Source of the DNA: Myroides odoratimimus
Lineage (GTDB): Bacteria > Bacteroidota > Bacteroidia > Flavobacteriales > Flavobacteriaceae
NCBI RefSeq assembly: GCF_030326305.1
Contig: NZ_JACAKB010000006.1
Location: forward strand, 118,854 to 182,853
Direction: 5' to 3'
DNA length: 64,000 nt
In this document: positions 44,016 to 52,376 of the stretch, in pieces
Position numbering within the stretch: the first letter of the stretch is position 1
Layout: every line of letters begins with the position of its first letter
Translations under genes and position numbers: made by a program
The notes under the pieces: model-generated
Told to the model about the DNA's origin: nothing
Database searches by the model: none
Seen by the model: the letters and a program-made list of their open reading frames with translations, nothing else

Positions 44016-45099
44016 ATATAGTAGAATTGGTTATTTCCTCTTTGTTTTCTGTTTCAGTATTTACTTCATGAGTATTGTTACTGTTTGTATTATTTTGATA
44101 AACAGGAGTAGGGATTGGAACTTCTTTTTTCTCAATAGGTACTTTGATTATAGTCTCCCATTCTGCTGCTAATCTAGAGTCAATAACAGACTTCTTAAGC
44201 AGTAAGATAATAGGTTCATCAGGTAGAATGTTTAATTCTTTATCACTAATCTCTGTTCTTGTCTTATGCATTGCCTCTGGTAAGAATGTGTAATAACCGA
44301 TTAGTGTTGATTCAAAATAACTCTGTTTATCAAGTTTATCTATTTTATACTTTTCTTCTTCGTATAAGTATATATTCCCTTTAATAGGTAAGGCAAATCG
44401 ATAAGTAAGCGTGTTTTGTGCTTTCGAATTGTTCAATATCAAATAGGGATCTCCTGCTATTTCTATTTGGTTAGTAGAACAAAAATCAGATAAGTCCTTA
44501 TTTAAGGCTAATAAGTCTTCATTTAATGTTCCTATAGAAGAAGAAGCTTCTAGGTATAGGTATTCGATACTAGGAGTTGACTTGACTGCATCTAGTTTTA
44601 CTTCATATTCTTTATACTGTTTAATAAAGTAAACAATAAAAGCATCTATGTTTTTGTTAAGACTATTAGTAGCTACTTGGTTAGGTGATCCTTTAAAAAA
44701 AGAAGTAAACTTTGTTTGCAGGTCTAAAGTCCCATTAAAAGTAAAAGTAATTTGTGTTTTATTTTGTTGACCTTTTAATCTCCAAATAATATTTGAAATC
44801 TTATTGTCATTTAAAATATCTTGAGATAAGCTATCGTATGGATGGCTATATTCTGCTCTTATATGATAAGATCCTAAATTTTCTAACTCTATTTGGTAAG
44901 TTCCATTATTAGACTTTTGGGAAGTCATCCAATCAGTCCAATTGTCTAAATCATTGATATAATTATAGACTATTTCTTTAGGAGCATCCACAGTGAATGT
45001 TCTCTCTACTTTATATTCGGGACTTTGAGTAAGTATGAATACAAAAAGAGAAACTAATGCTAATAGTAGTAAAAGAGAGAAATACTTTAGAATTTTCAT
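44014..45099 (-). CDS. Membrane-anchored SRPBCC and GyrI-like domain protein
   Basis: A 361-residue protein. A membrane anchor near the N-terminus (LLLLLALVSLFVFIL, about 9-23) is followed by a START/SRPBCC-like ligand domain (about 30-175; YKVERTFTVDAPKEIVYNYI, then LDNWTDWM). The second domain (about 180-325) resembles GyrI/AraC effector-binding domains. The C-terminal tail (about 325-361) is rich in Asn, Thr, Glu and Pro. Such proteins probably bind small hydrophobic ligands. No enzymatic function can be assigned. A small membrane-protein gene lies just upstream on the same strand. Confidence 0.72.
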   Translation of the reverse strand: MKILKYFSLLLLLALVSLFVFILTQSPEYKVERTFTVDAPKEIVYNYINDLDNWTDWMTSQKSNNGTYQIELENLGSYHIRAEYSHPYDSLSQDILNDNKISNIIWRLKGQQNKTQITFTFNGTLDLQTKFTSFFKGSPNQVATNSLNKNIDAFIVYFIKQYKEYEVKLDAVKSTPSIEYLYLEASSSIGTLNEDLLALNKDLSDFCSTNQIEIAGDPYLILNNSKAQNTLTYRFALPIKGNIYLYEEEKYKIDKLDKQSYFESTLIGYYTFLPEAMHKTRTEISDKELNILPDEPIILLLKKSVIDSRLAAEWETIIKVPIEKKEVPIPTPVYQNNTNSNNTHEVNTETENKEEITNSTI

Positions 45100-45120
45100 A
45101 ACAATTTAGAGCTATATGAA

Positions 45121-45306
45121 TTACTTCAAAAAGTTTTTTAAAATAAATAAAGAACCTATAAATGATAAAAAGGCAACTAAGACCCATAGTCTATTTTTGT
45201 AATAGATACGGTGTAGTTTTATATCTTTTCTATACATGATAATCATTACTATGGTAAAAGCAATAATGAAAAATATAGCAAACTTAAGTTGTCCAGGTGT
45301 AAACAT
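45121..45306 (-). CDS. Small two-helix membrane protein
   Basis: A 61-residue protein with two hydrophobic helices, about 9-24 (FAIFFIIAFTIVMIIM) and 42-58 (WVLVAFLSFIGSLFILK), separated by a basic loop RKDIKLHRIYYKNR. The family is widespread in Flavobacteriaceae by my recollection, function unknown. It lies 21 bases upstream of the SRPBCC gene and is probably co-transcribed. Confidence 0.65.
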   Translation of the reverse strand: MFTPGQLKFAIFFIIAFTIVMIIMYRKDIKLHRIYYKNRLWVLVAFLSFIGSLFILKNFLK

Positions 45307-45350
45307 AATTATTTTTTAGCAAAAATAGTCAAAAGAGTTAGATTGTAGAT

Positions 45351-45382
45351 AAAAAAAACGGCAGAATTACTGCCGTTTTTTA
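45351..45382. terminator. Terminator downstream of ilvE
   Basis: ACGGCAG pairs with CTGCCGT around AATTA, flanked by a long A-run and T-run. It ends the minus-strand ilvE transcript. Confidence 0.88.
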
Positions 45383-45404
45383 ATATGATAAAAGAAACTT
45401 TAGA

Positions 45405-46478
45405 TTAGATTTTTTCTGTCCATCCAAAAGTATCTTCAATATTCTTTTGTTGAATTCCTTGAAGAGCTGTCTTTAATTGAATTGCAAAAGAGTTCTCATC
45501 ACTCACTTCTGGTAATCCATAGTAGTTATCTTGGAAAGCAAATCCTTCGATTTGTCCTACTGTAACAGCAGTTCCTGCTCCGAAGATTTCTTTTAATTCA
45601 CCTTTAGCATGTGCATCTAGTAAATCTTGAACTACGATAGATTTTACTTCTACATTAATTCCTTTGCTCTTAGCGATGTCAAGTAAACTTTTTCTAGTCA
45701 CACCATCTAAGATTCTCTCACTAGTAGGAGCCGTGATTAAAGTATCTCCAATTCTGAAGAATACGTTCATAGTACCTGCTTCTTCTAGTTTAGTATGAGT
45801 AGCATCATCAGTCCAGATTACTTGTTGGTATCCTGCTTCTTGAGCTAATTTAGTTGGGTAGAATTGTCCAGCATAGTTACCAGAACATTTAGTATAACCA
45901 ACACCACCATTGGCAGCACGGCTATAGTGTTCAGCGATTTGAACTTTTACTTTTCCTGAGTAGTATGTACGTGCAGGCGAACAAATGATACAGAACATAA
46001 ACTCACTAGAAGGTCCAGCTACTACACCTTCATGAGTTCCGATCATAAAAGGACGAATGTATAATGCATTTCCTTGTCCTTGTTTAACCCAATCTCTATC
46101 AAGGTTGATTAGCGCTTTTAATCCATCTACGAATCTCTCTTCATCGATATGTGGCATAGCCATACGTTCTGCAGATTTGTTGAAACGAGCCCAGTTCTCA
46201 CGTGGACGGAATAACCATACATCTTCATTTGCATCTTTGTATGCTTTCATTCCTTCAAAAATAGCTTGTCCATAGTGGAACACATTTGTTGATGGAGCAA
46301 AAGACATTGGTCCATAAGGTTTGATTTCTACTTGTCCCCATTTACCATCTTTGTAGTGGCATACTAGCATGTGGTCAGTAAATACAGAACCAAACTTCAG
46401 GTTTTCGAAGTCAACTGATGCTATTTTTGATTTTTCTACTTTCTCAATAGAAAAAAGGTTGTTTGTTTCTAAACTCAT
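45405..46478 (-). CDS. ilvE: Branched-chain amino acid aminotransferase
   Basis: A 357-residue fold-type IV PLP enzyme of the longer (BCAT II) type. It carries out the last step of Val, Leu and Ile synthesis and the first of their breakdown. Visible are FHYGQAIFEGMKAYK (about 67-81), the substrate region ALYIRPFMIGTHEGVV (about 139), the PLP lysine in VGYTKCSGNYAGQ (about 195-207) and EAGTMNVFFRIGDTLITAPT (about 233-252). It stands alone on the minus strand with its own promoter and terminator. Confidence 0.95.
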   Translation of the reverse strand: MSLETNNLFSIEKVEKSKIASVDFENLKFGSVFTDHMLVCHYKDGKWGQVEIKPYGPMSFAPSTNVFHYGQAIFEGMKAYKDANEDVWLFRPRENWARFNKSAERMAMPHIDEERFVDGLKALINLDRDWVKQGQGNALYIRPFMIGTHEGVVAGPSSEFMFCIICSPARTYYSGKVKVQIAEHYSRAANGGVGYTKCSGNYAGQFYPTKLAQEAGYQQVIWTDDATHTKLEEAGTMNVFFRIGDTLITAPTSERILDGVTRKSLLDIAKSKGINVEVKSIVVQDLLDAHAKGELKEIFGAGTAVTVGQIEGFAFQDNYYGLPEVSDENSFAIQLKTALQGIQQKNIEDTFGWTEKI

Positions 46479-46545
46479 TTCTTATAATGTTTTTTTAATT
46501 GTCTGTTTACTTATGCTTGCAATGTATTAAAAAAGCAACACATTA

Positions 46546-46571
46546 CAAAATTATCAAAAAAAGTACTCAAA
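46546..46571 (-). promoter_or_regulatory. Predicted promoter of ilvE
   Basis: On the minus strand TTTG (46571-46568) precedes TAATTTTG (46553-46546), a match to TTTG / TAnnTTTG with 17 bases from TTG to TA. Transcription would start near 46540, about 60 bases before the ATG. Confidence 0.5.
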
Positions 46572-46737
46572 AATAGTTTCTTGTTGAACTTTATCTAAAA
46601 TGCCGTGATAAATATTGTTTAATCGAAATTATTTACTGAAATTATAATAATCTATGAAAGATGTTTATATAAACTAATTCTTTTTGATTTATTTTTTTGA
46701 CTTAATTTTGGTCTACCGAATACTTAATTTTTTTATC

Positions 46738-47244
46738 ATGATAAGAATAATTGCTTCTTTAAGCATAATGGCTTTCGTTTTGACTGGTTGTAAAAATGAA
46801 AATAAAGATAACTCTACTATAGAGGATGTACAGAAGACATACGAATATTTTGGGGATAGTGTAGTGATGAGGGATGTTCTTTCTAAAGAAGCTATGCTTA
46901 AGAGATACCAAGAATTAAAAGAAGGAGATACTATTAAAGTACAATTTGAAACAACTATTAATGATGTATGTCAAAAGAAAGGTTGTTGGATGAATGTAGA
47001 GTTACCAGGTGAGAAAAAAGGATTTGTTCGCTTTACAGATTACGGATTCTTTGCGCCTATGAATGCCGCTGGACATGAAGTTATAGTAGATGGTAGAGCG
47101 TTTGTATCTGTAGTATCAGTAGATGAACTAAAACACTATGCTAAAGATGCAGGTAAGTCTGACGAAGAAATAGCAGCTATTACAGAACCTAAGGTTACTT
47201 ACGCTTTTACAGCAGATGGTATCGCAATTAATAAAGATAAGTAA
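46738..47244 (+). CDS. DUF4920 family lipoprotein
   Basis: The frame opens at 46684, but the ATG at 46738 gives a proper lipoprotein signal, MIRIIASLSIMAFVLTGC (Cys 18), and 168 residues. The mature part matches the DUF4920 family of Bacteroidota: VKVQFETTINDVCQKKGCW-type Cys-x4-Cys-Trp, FVRFTDYGFFAPMNAAG and VIVDGRAFV. These are OB-fold-like periplasmic proteins of unknown role, and the two Cys could hold metal or form a disulfide. It is followed after 6 bases by a gene for a CxxCH lipoprotein, which may suggest a role in redox or metal handling. Confidence 0.78.
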   Translation: MIRIIASLSIMAFVLTGCKNENKDNSTIEDVQKTYEYFGDSVVMRDVLSKEAMLKRYQELKEGDTIKVQFETTINDVCQKKGCWMNVELPGEKKGFVRFTDYGFFAPMNAAGHEVIVDGRAFVSVVSVDELKHYAKDAGKSDEEIAAITEPKVTYAFTADGIAINKDK

Positions 47245-47250
47245 TAGAAG

Positions 47251-47712
47251 GTGAGTAGTAAATCAATATTGTGTCTTGTTCTATTGGTGTTTTCAGTTTT
47301 GTTATCTTGTAAAAATGAAACTAAACAAGTAAAAGACAATAAAGAATTTGTGACGAAAGATACAACTGCTTTTAAGATGTATAATATGGCTCCGATGGCA
47401 TCTCTTATGGAAGAGATGTATGCTCAAGGAGTATTTTTAAAGACAGAGATAGAACAAGGAAAGAAAGAATTGGGAAATTTACCTGATAAACATAGAGATA
47501 TTCTTACTGCTAAGATGACAGATCCTAGTGATAGAGATATGTTTTTTACTGAGCAGGCAGAGCTGTATTTAAAGCTAGAGCAGATTCTCTATCAAGAGAA
47601 TGAAGGTGATAAAGTACAACAGTTTAATGATATGATAAACTCGTGTTTAACATGTCATCAAATGAAGTGTGGTGGACCTATTCCTAGGATTAAAAAATTA
47701 TTGATACATTGA
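47251..47712 (+). CDS. Lipoprotein with a C-terminal CxxCH haem-type motif
   Basis: A 153-residue predicted lipoprotein starting at GTG, 6 bases after the previous stop, with lipobox VFSVLLSC (Cys 20). The helical mature part ends in CLTCH (132-136), the signature for covalent haem attachment, followed by QMKCGGPIPRIKKL. This suggests a small c-type cytochrome related to cytochrome c'. The first helical region carries several Met (MYNMAPMASLMEEM) that could supply an axial ligand or bind copper. Haem loading would depend on CcsBA (26717). Role inferred; no substrate known. Confidence 0.7.
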   Translation: MSSKSILCLVLLVFSVLLSCKNETKQVKDNKEFVTKDTTAFKMYNMAPMASLMEEMYAQGVFLKTEIEQGKKELGNLPDKHRDILTAKMTDPSDRDMFFTEQAELYLKLEQILYQENEGDKVQQFNDMINSCLTCHQMKCGGPIPRIKKLLIH

Positions 47713-48374
47713 AAAGAAAAATAGTGACAACTTCAGATGGCTCTACATCTATCGAAATTGAAGAATGGGGAGAAACTTACCATTCTATTCATGGAGCGAT
47801 TCAGGAGGCAAGACATGTTTACATAGAAAGAGGTTTTGATAAGATAGAGAAAACTACTGTTAAAGTATTAGAAATGGGATTTGGTACAGGGTTAAATGCT
47901 TTTTTAACGTTAGTAGAGGCTAGAAGAAAGGATAAAATAGTAGAGTATCACAGTATAGAAGCATTTCCTGTGACAGAACAAGAAAGTGTCGCTTTAGACT
48001 TTAGTGCCTTATATGAGATAGATGGAGATGATATCTTGTTTAAACAGATGCATCAGTGCACGTGGGATGTATCACATGAGATTACTGCTGAGTTTACGTT
48101 ACACAAGATTCATAGTACCTTCGAAGAAGCTGTAGTTAATCAGTCTTATTTTGATGTCATATATTTTGATGTTTTTGGATATCAGTTTCAGCCAGATTTG
48201 TGGTCAGTAGAGATCTTTCAGAAGGTCTATGACGCACTAGGTGATACTGGTGTTATAGCTACTTATGCTTGTAGAGGACCAATTAAAAGAGCGATGAAAG
48301 AAGTCGGTTTTACAATAGAAAAGGTATCAGGACCTCCTGGCAAAAGGGAAATGTTAGTAGGATATAAACGTTAA
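47709..48374 (+). CDS. mnmD: tRNA (5-methylaminomethyl-2-thiouridine) methyltransferase MnmD
   Basis: A 221-residue methyltransferase equal to the N-terminal half of enterobacterial MnmC; it completes mnm5s2U34 in tRNA. Visible are YHSIHGAIQEARHVYIERG (about 24-42), the S-adenosylmethionine loop VLEMGFGTGLNAFLT (about 54-68), and the C-terminal catalytic region IYFDVFGYQFQPDLWS followed by GVIATYACRGPIKRAM (about 195-210). The start is TTG, overlapping the previous stop by 4 bases (TTGA), which implies translational coupling. No MnmC oxidase half is attached, which is normal for this phylum. Confidence 0.9.
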   Translation: MKRKIVTTSDGSTSIEIEEWGETYHSIHGAIQEARHVYIERGFDKIEKTTVKVLEMGFGTGLNAFLTLVEARRKDKIVEYHSIEAFPVTEQESVALDFSALYEIDGDDILFKQMHQCTWDVSHEITAEFTLHKIHSTFEEAVVNQSYFDVIYFDVFGYQFQPDLWSVEIFQKVYDALGDTGVIATYACRGPIKRAMKEVGFTIEKVSGPPGKREMLVGYKR

Positions 48375-48573
48375 TCTACTTCTATAAAACGACAATGTAT
48401 AAAATATACAACCCAACTACAATTTATTTAATCATGAAGAATATTAGTTATTTATTCCTTTTTAGATTATTAATAATGTTCTTTTTTAGTTTTTTTGTGG
48501 TTATTTTTTTGTTATTCTAGTATTAATATTGTGTAATTAAATATGTTTTAAGGTTAAGTTTAGTGTAATGTTT

Positions 48574-48602
48574 TTTGTTTTAACAGAAAGTGTGTAAGTT
48601 TG
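48574..48602 (+). promoter_or_regulatory. Strong flavobacterial promoter
   Basis: TTTG (48574-48577) and TAAGTTTG (48595-48602) match both consensus halves, TTG to TA 20 bases. The transcript would start near 48608, 22 bases before the ATG at 48630. This supports that ATG over the TTG at 48600, which lies inside the -7 box. Confidence 0.7.
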
Positions 48603-48629
48603 TTTATAGAAAAAGAAAAAATAATAGTT

Positions 48630-48857
48630 ATGAACAAACGTATGATGTTAGAGTACACTACCCTTGTACTTAAGAATGTCAGTTTTGATTCGGCCTTGTT
48701 TTCTAAAGAATTAGAAAAAGCAATGCATGCATTATTACCTTATGATTTAGAACAACTAATGATTTGGGTTAATGAATTTTTAAAAGAACAACCTAATCTT
48801 AGAGCTGAATTAGCTTTATTAGACAGTGAAATAATAGAAGAGCTTGCCTATGCATAG
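48630..48857 (+). CDS. Conserved small helical protein
   Basis: A 75-residue acidic, helical protein starting MNKRMMLEYTTLVLKNVSFD. It reads as two or three helices (ALFSKELEKAMHALLPYDLEQLMIWVNEFLK) and has no Cys, signal or membrane segment. Similar small proteins occur in Flavobacteriaceae, as I recall, with unknown function. The promoter position decides the start. Its last codons and stop lie inside the palindromic terminator. Confidence 0.75.
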   Translation: MNKRMMLEYTTLVLKNVSFDSALFSKELEKAMHALLPYDLEQLMIWVNEFLKEQPNLRAELALLDSEIIEELAYA

Positions 48858-48871
48858 GCAAGCTTTTTTTG
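48841..48871 (+). terminator. Terminator overlapping the stop codon
   Basis: AGCTTGCCTATG and CATAGGCAAGCT form a perfect 24-base palindrome (48841-48864), followed by seven T in all. The TAG stop (48855-48857) lies inside the 3' arm, so the last codons are part of the stem. Confidence 0.85.
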
Positions 48872-48951
48872 TTAAAATAAGAATTGGGTGCTTAAAAACG
48901 ACTCATTGAGTTTTAAATTTATATTTTTACCAAACTAGAAAATTATAAAGA

Positions 48952-49344
48952 ATGAAAAAAATAGTTTTATTAGCCATAATGTCTTTAGGGGTATTAATTT
49001 CTTGTAAGGATAAAAATATAGAGCAAGGAGAAAATAGTGCTGTAGAGCATAATGATGTGCCTGAAGTAACCGAACTAGATGCTTCTGAAGAGGTGAAGGT
49101 ATTATATGTAGCTTCTAAGCTGGATGAGTGTGCCGGTATTGCTCCTAAAAAATGTATGATGGTCAAGGAAGAAGAGGATGCTCCTTGGGAGTTAATGTAT
49201 CAAGAGATAGAGGGGTTTAATTATGAAGAAGGATATGAGTATAAAATAGAAGTAAAGAGAATAGATATAGCTAATCCTCCTGCTGATGCACCATCTTTTA
49301 GATATGTTTTAGTGACTGAAATCTCAAAGGAAAAAAAAGCATAA
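48952..49344 (+). CDS. DUF4377 family lipoprotein
   Basis: A 130-residue lipoprotein: MKKIVLLAIMSLGVLISC gives Cys 18, followed by an acidic linker. The domain (about 45-125) matches DUF4377: VLYVASKLDECAGIAPKKC, then WELMYQEIEGFNYEEGYEY. The two Cys are conserved in the family and probably form a disulfide. The domain is related to those in HslJ/META-type outer-membrane proteins and its function is unknown. It is followed by an acetyltransferase gene 4 bases downstream. Confidence 0.8.
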   Translation: MKKIVLLAIMSLGVLISCKDKNIEQGENSAVEHNDVPEVTELDASEEVKVLYVASKLDECAGIAPKKCMMVKEEEDAPWELMYQEIEGFNYEEGYEYKIEVKRIDIANPPADAPSFRYVLVTEISKEKKA

Positions 49345-49348
49345 TGCT

Positions 49349-49927
49349 ATGGAAGATATCGTTTTAATGGATGATCGCGTTATTCTTAAACCCTTAGAAG
49401 CTTATAATTACAATGATTTAGTAGGTTTTGCAATTAAAGAACCTGAAATATGGAAATATGCAACTGTAGGGGTTCAAGGAGCTGATGGCATGAAGAAGTA
49501 TATTAGTCAGGCAATAGAAGATAGAAATAAGGGGAAAGCATATCCTTTCATTGTTTTTGATAAAAAAACAGAAGAGTATGTAGGGTCTACACGATTTTAT
49601 AATATTGATCAAAAGAACAAAACTCTACTAATAGGGTATACTTGGTATAGTAAATTTGCTCAAGGGACAGGAGTAAACAAGCATTGTAAGTATATGATGT
49701 TTAAATATGCTTTTGAAGTTATGGGGATGGAAAGAGTAGAGTTTAGAGTAGACAATACGAATGAGAGAAGTAAAGTGGCTGTTCAGAGTGTAGGTTGCGC
49801 CTTAGAAGGAGTATTGAGAAGCGAAATTATTATCCACAGTGGTAGACGAAGAGATACTGCTATATTTAGTATGCTTAAAGACGAATGGTTTAGACATGCT
49901 AAAAAGGAGTTAGAAGCAAAATTATAA
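49349..49927 (+). CDS. GNAT acetyltransferase, RimJ/RimL type
   Basis: A 192-residue N-acetyltransferase. It shows ILKPLEAYNYNDLV (about 12-25), FIVFDKKTEEYVGSTRFYNI (about 68-87), the core IGYTWYSKFAQGTGVNKHCKYMM (about 100-121), acetyl-CoA-binding with QGTGVN in place of QGxGxA, and MERVEFRVDNTNERSKVAVQ (about 135-154). RimJ/RimL relatives acetylate ribosomal-protein N-termini or small amines. The substrate here is unknown. It is probably co-transcribed with the upstream lipoprotein gene. Confidence 0.82.
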   Translation: MEDIVLMDDRVILKPLEAYNYNDLVGFAIKEPEIWKYATVGVQGADGMKKYISQAIEDRNKGKAYPFIVFDKKTEEYVGSTRFYNIDQKNKTLLIGYTWYSKFAQGTGVNKHCKYMMFKYAFEVMGMERVEFRVDNTNERSKVAVQSVGCALEGVLRSEIIIHSGRRRDTAIFSMLKDEWFRHAKKELEAKL

Positions 49928-49931
49928 GAAC

Positions 49932-49968
49932 AAAAAAAAGACGATTTAACCAAATCGTCTTTTTTTTT
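49932..49968. terminator. Bidirectional terminator
   Basis: AAGACGATTT pairs with AAATCGTCTT around AACC, flanked by an A-run and a long T-run. It serves the acetyltransferase gene and the convergent regulator. Confidence 0.88.
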
Positions 49969-49969
49969 A

Positions 49970-50530
49970 TTATATTTTATCAATAACCTTGCGGCGTTCT
50001 GCCCCAGTAGTTTTAAAGTGAGTAGGGGTTAGACCTGTTACTTTTTTAAACTGTTTGCTTAAGTGAGCTACACTACTATAATTTAATTGATAGGTTATCT
50101 CTTTTAGACTTAATTCGTCATATACTAGAAGTTCTTTTACTTTTTCTATTTTTAATTGAATAAAGTATTGCTCTATTGTAGTAGATTCTAATTGAGAAAA
50201 TAATAGGCTCAGAGCGTGGTAATCCATTTGCATTTTATCTGCTATATAAGCAGATAGTGGTACTTGTAAATTAGCATTGTGTTTTTGTACTAATTCTATT
50301 AATACTGTTTTGACTTTGTCTACTGTTTTACTTTTTTGATTGTCTAGGAGTTCAAAACCAATCTTTTGTAATTTAACTTCAATCTCTTTTAGCTGTGAAG
50401 AGTTCAAGTCTTCTTGTATTTCTATTTCTCCTAGCTCTATTTTAGTAGGGGTGTATTTTGCTTCTGTCAGTAGATTATCTACTGCCATTTTACACCTTTC
50501 GCACACCATGTTTTTTATATATAGTTTCAT
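49970..50530 (-). CDS. AraC-type regulator with an HMA-like N-terminal domain
   Basis: A 186-residue fusion. Residues 1-65 look like a heavy-metal-associated domain: MKLYIKNMVCERCKMAVDNL has the CxxC pair C10/C13 and the beta-alpha-beta pattern. Residues about 75-186 are an AraC/XylS DNA-binding domain: LSLKEITYQLNYSSVAHLSK followed by QFKKVTGLTPTHFK. No ligand-binding cupin is present. Copper or a similar metal, or a redox signal, could be sensed through the Cys pair; this is inferred from the domain and untested. The gene stands alone, and no metal-efflux gene is adjacent. Confidence 0.8.
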   Translation of the reverse strand: MKLYIKNMVCERCKMAVDNLLTEAKYTPTKIELGEIEIQEDLNSSQLKEIEVKLQKIGFELLDNQKSKTVDKVKTVLIELVQKHNANLQVPLSAYIADKMQMDYHALSLLFSQLESTTIEQYFIQLKIEKVKELLVYDELSLKEITYQLNYSSVAHLSKQFKKVTGLTPTHFKTTGAERRKVIDKI

Positions 50531-50820
50531 CTGAAATATCCTTTTAGAAACTCAAAGATACTAAATCACATTTGAACATAAATATACAGAGACAATATAG
50601 TTTGACAGTAAAAGTGTTATTTTATGCTTTTAGTATTTAGTTGATTTTATAGTAAATAATCATTGTTTTGTTATTTTTTTGATATAATTAGTATTACTCA
50701 AAGTGAGAATCAATATGTTTCTTCACACTTAGATAATTCGGTGGTATAGTAGTGTATAGCTCTGTTTTCAATAGTTGTATTTGTTACCTTTACTCATGAT
50801 GATTAATTATAAGTAGTAAT

Positions 50821-52326
50821 ATGAAAATTTTTAATACAGCACAAATGCAAGCATTGGATAAAGAGACAGTATCCAATCAATATATATCTTCATTTAAGTT
50901 AATGGAGAGAGCAACAACTAAAGTCTTTGAGAAGTTGCAAACTAGATATAAATTATATCAAACATCATTTGTTATTTTTTGTGGAACGGGAAATAATGGA
51001 GGTGATGGATTAACCTTAGCTAGATTATTAAAAGAAGGAGGAGCTATGGTGAAGGTATTCTTGGTGCAAACTAAGAAATATAGTCCTGATAATACTCAGA
51101 ATCAAGATCTATTAGAGGATAGAGATATCAATGTGGAGAAGTTTAATACAAAGAGTAAATTAAAAGTAAAGAAAGATGATGTTATCGTAGATGCTTTATT
51201 TGGTATAGGATTACATAGTCCTTTAGATGAAGAGTGGCGTCCTATCTTTGATTTTCTAAATGAAACTCCATGCCTAGAGAGAGTTTCTATAGATATGCCT
51301 TCAGGATTATTAGCAGATGTGGCAACACCAAAAGAAGCTATTGTATTTAAGGCTGATGTAGTTTATACATTCCAATTACCCAAAACAGCATTACTGTTAT
51401 CTGATGCTAAAGAATATGTGAAAGAACTAGAAATATTAGATATAGGACTCGATCTAGACTATATAGAGGGTATTAAGTCGGATGCTTATTTTGTAGAACA
51501 GGACAAAGTGAAAAACTTAGTGAAATCAGGAACTAAGTTTAGTAATAAGGATGACTTCGGTAGAGTAATGTTAATAGGTGGGAGTAAAGGAAAAATAGGA
51601 GCTGTGACATTAGCAAGTAAGGCTGCTATGCATACAGGAAGTGGAATCGTGACGGCTTATGTACCGAGTTGCGGATATACTATCGTACAGATAGGGATAC
51701 CTGAAGTCATGTGTGATACATGTACTAGTGAAGACTATATAAAAGTATTTCCATCTGTAGAACATTATGATGCAGTAGGAGTAGGGTGTGGTATAGGATT
51801 ACATAAAGATACAACTACTGCATTAATCAGTTTTTTAAAAGAGAATAAGGATAGGAAATTAGTAATAGATGCAGATGCTCTTAATATTATTAGTGAACAG
51901 AAGTGTTTAGATAAAGTTCCAGCAGAAAGTATCTTAACCCCACATGAAAAAGAACTGAAAAGACTTATCGGTGAGTGGGATAATGACTTTGATAAGATTG
52001 ATAAAGTAAAACAGTTGGCTAAAAAGCACAATGTCATCTTTGTATTAAAAGGAGCACATACGATAACAATAGCACCAGACGAAACAATCTATTTTAACTC
52101 ATCAGGTAACTGGGGAATGGCTACTGCAGGAGTAGGAGATACTTTGACAGGTATGATTACCTCTTTACTTGGACAGGGGTACACTAGTAAAGAAGCCGCT
52201 ATAGTAGGAGTCTATTTACATGGATTAGCAGGTGATTTAGCTATTGAGAATATTCATCCACATAGTCTAGTTGCTTCGGATGTGAGTAACCATATTAGTG
52301 CTGCTTATAATCAAATTGCATTATAA
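50821..52326 (+). CDS. nnrDE: Bifunctional NAD(P)HX epimerase / dehydratase
   Basis: A 501-residue repair enzyme that restores hydrated NAD(P)H. The N-terminal epimerase (YjeF_N, about 1-215) shows FCGTGNNGGDGLTLARLL (about 54-71) and the catalytic region DALFGIG followed by SIDMPSGLLAD (about 156-166). The C-terminal ADP-dependent dehydratase (ribokinase-like, about 225-501) shows MLIGGSKGKIGA (about 250-261), PHEKELKRLIG (about 378) and NWGMATAGVGDTLTGMITSL (about 424-443). The fused order is that of E. coli YjeF. Single gene with its own terminator. Confidence 0.93.
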   Translation: MKIFNTAQMQALDKETVSNQYISSFKLMERATTKVFEKLQTRYKLYQTSFVIFCGTGNNGGDGLTLARLLKEGGAMVKVFLVQTKKYSPDNTQNQDLLEDRDINVEKFNTKSKLKVKKDDVIVDALFGIGLHSPLDEEWRPIFDFLNETPCLERVSIDMPSGLLADVATPKEAIVFKADVVYTFQLPKTALLLSDAKEYVKELEILDIGLDLDYIEGIKSDAYFVEQDKVKNLVKSGTKFSNKDDFGRVMLIGGSKGKIGAVTLASKAAMHTGSGIVTAYVPSCGYTIVQIGIPEVMCDTCTSEDYIKVFPSVEHYDAVGVGCGIGLHKDTTTALISFLKENKDRKLVIDADALNIISEQKCLDKVPAESILTPHEKELKRLIGEWDNDFDKIDKVKQLAKKHNVIFVLKGAHTITIAPDETIYFNSSGNWGMATAGVGDTLTGMITSLLGQGYTSKEAAIVGVYLHGLAGDLAIENIHPHSLVASDVSNHISAAYNQIAL

Positions 52327-52341
52327 ATAGTGAATATAAAA

Positions 52342-52376
52342 AAGTAAGACTACCTTCTCAGAGGTAGCCTTACTTT
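52342..52376. terminator. Terminator between the NAD(P)HX gene and an acetyltransferase
   Basis: GTAAG-A-CTACCT pairs with AGGTAG-C-CTTAC, one mismatch, short loop, with an A-run before and T after. Confidence 0.75.
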
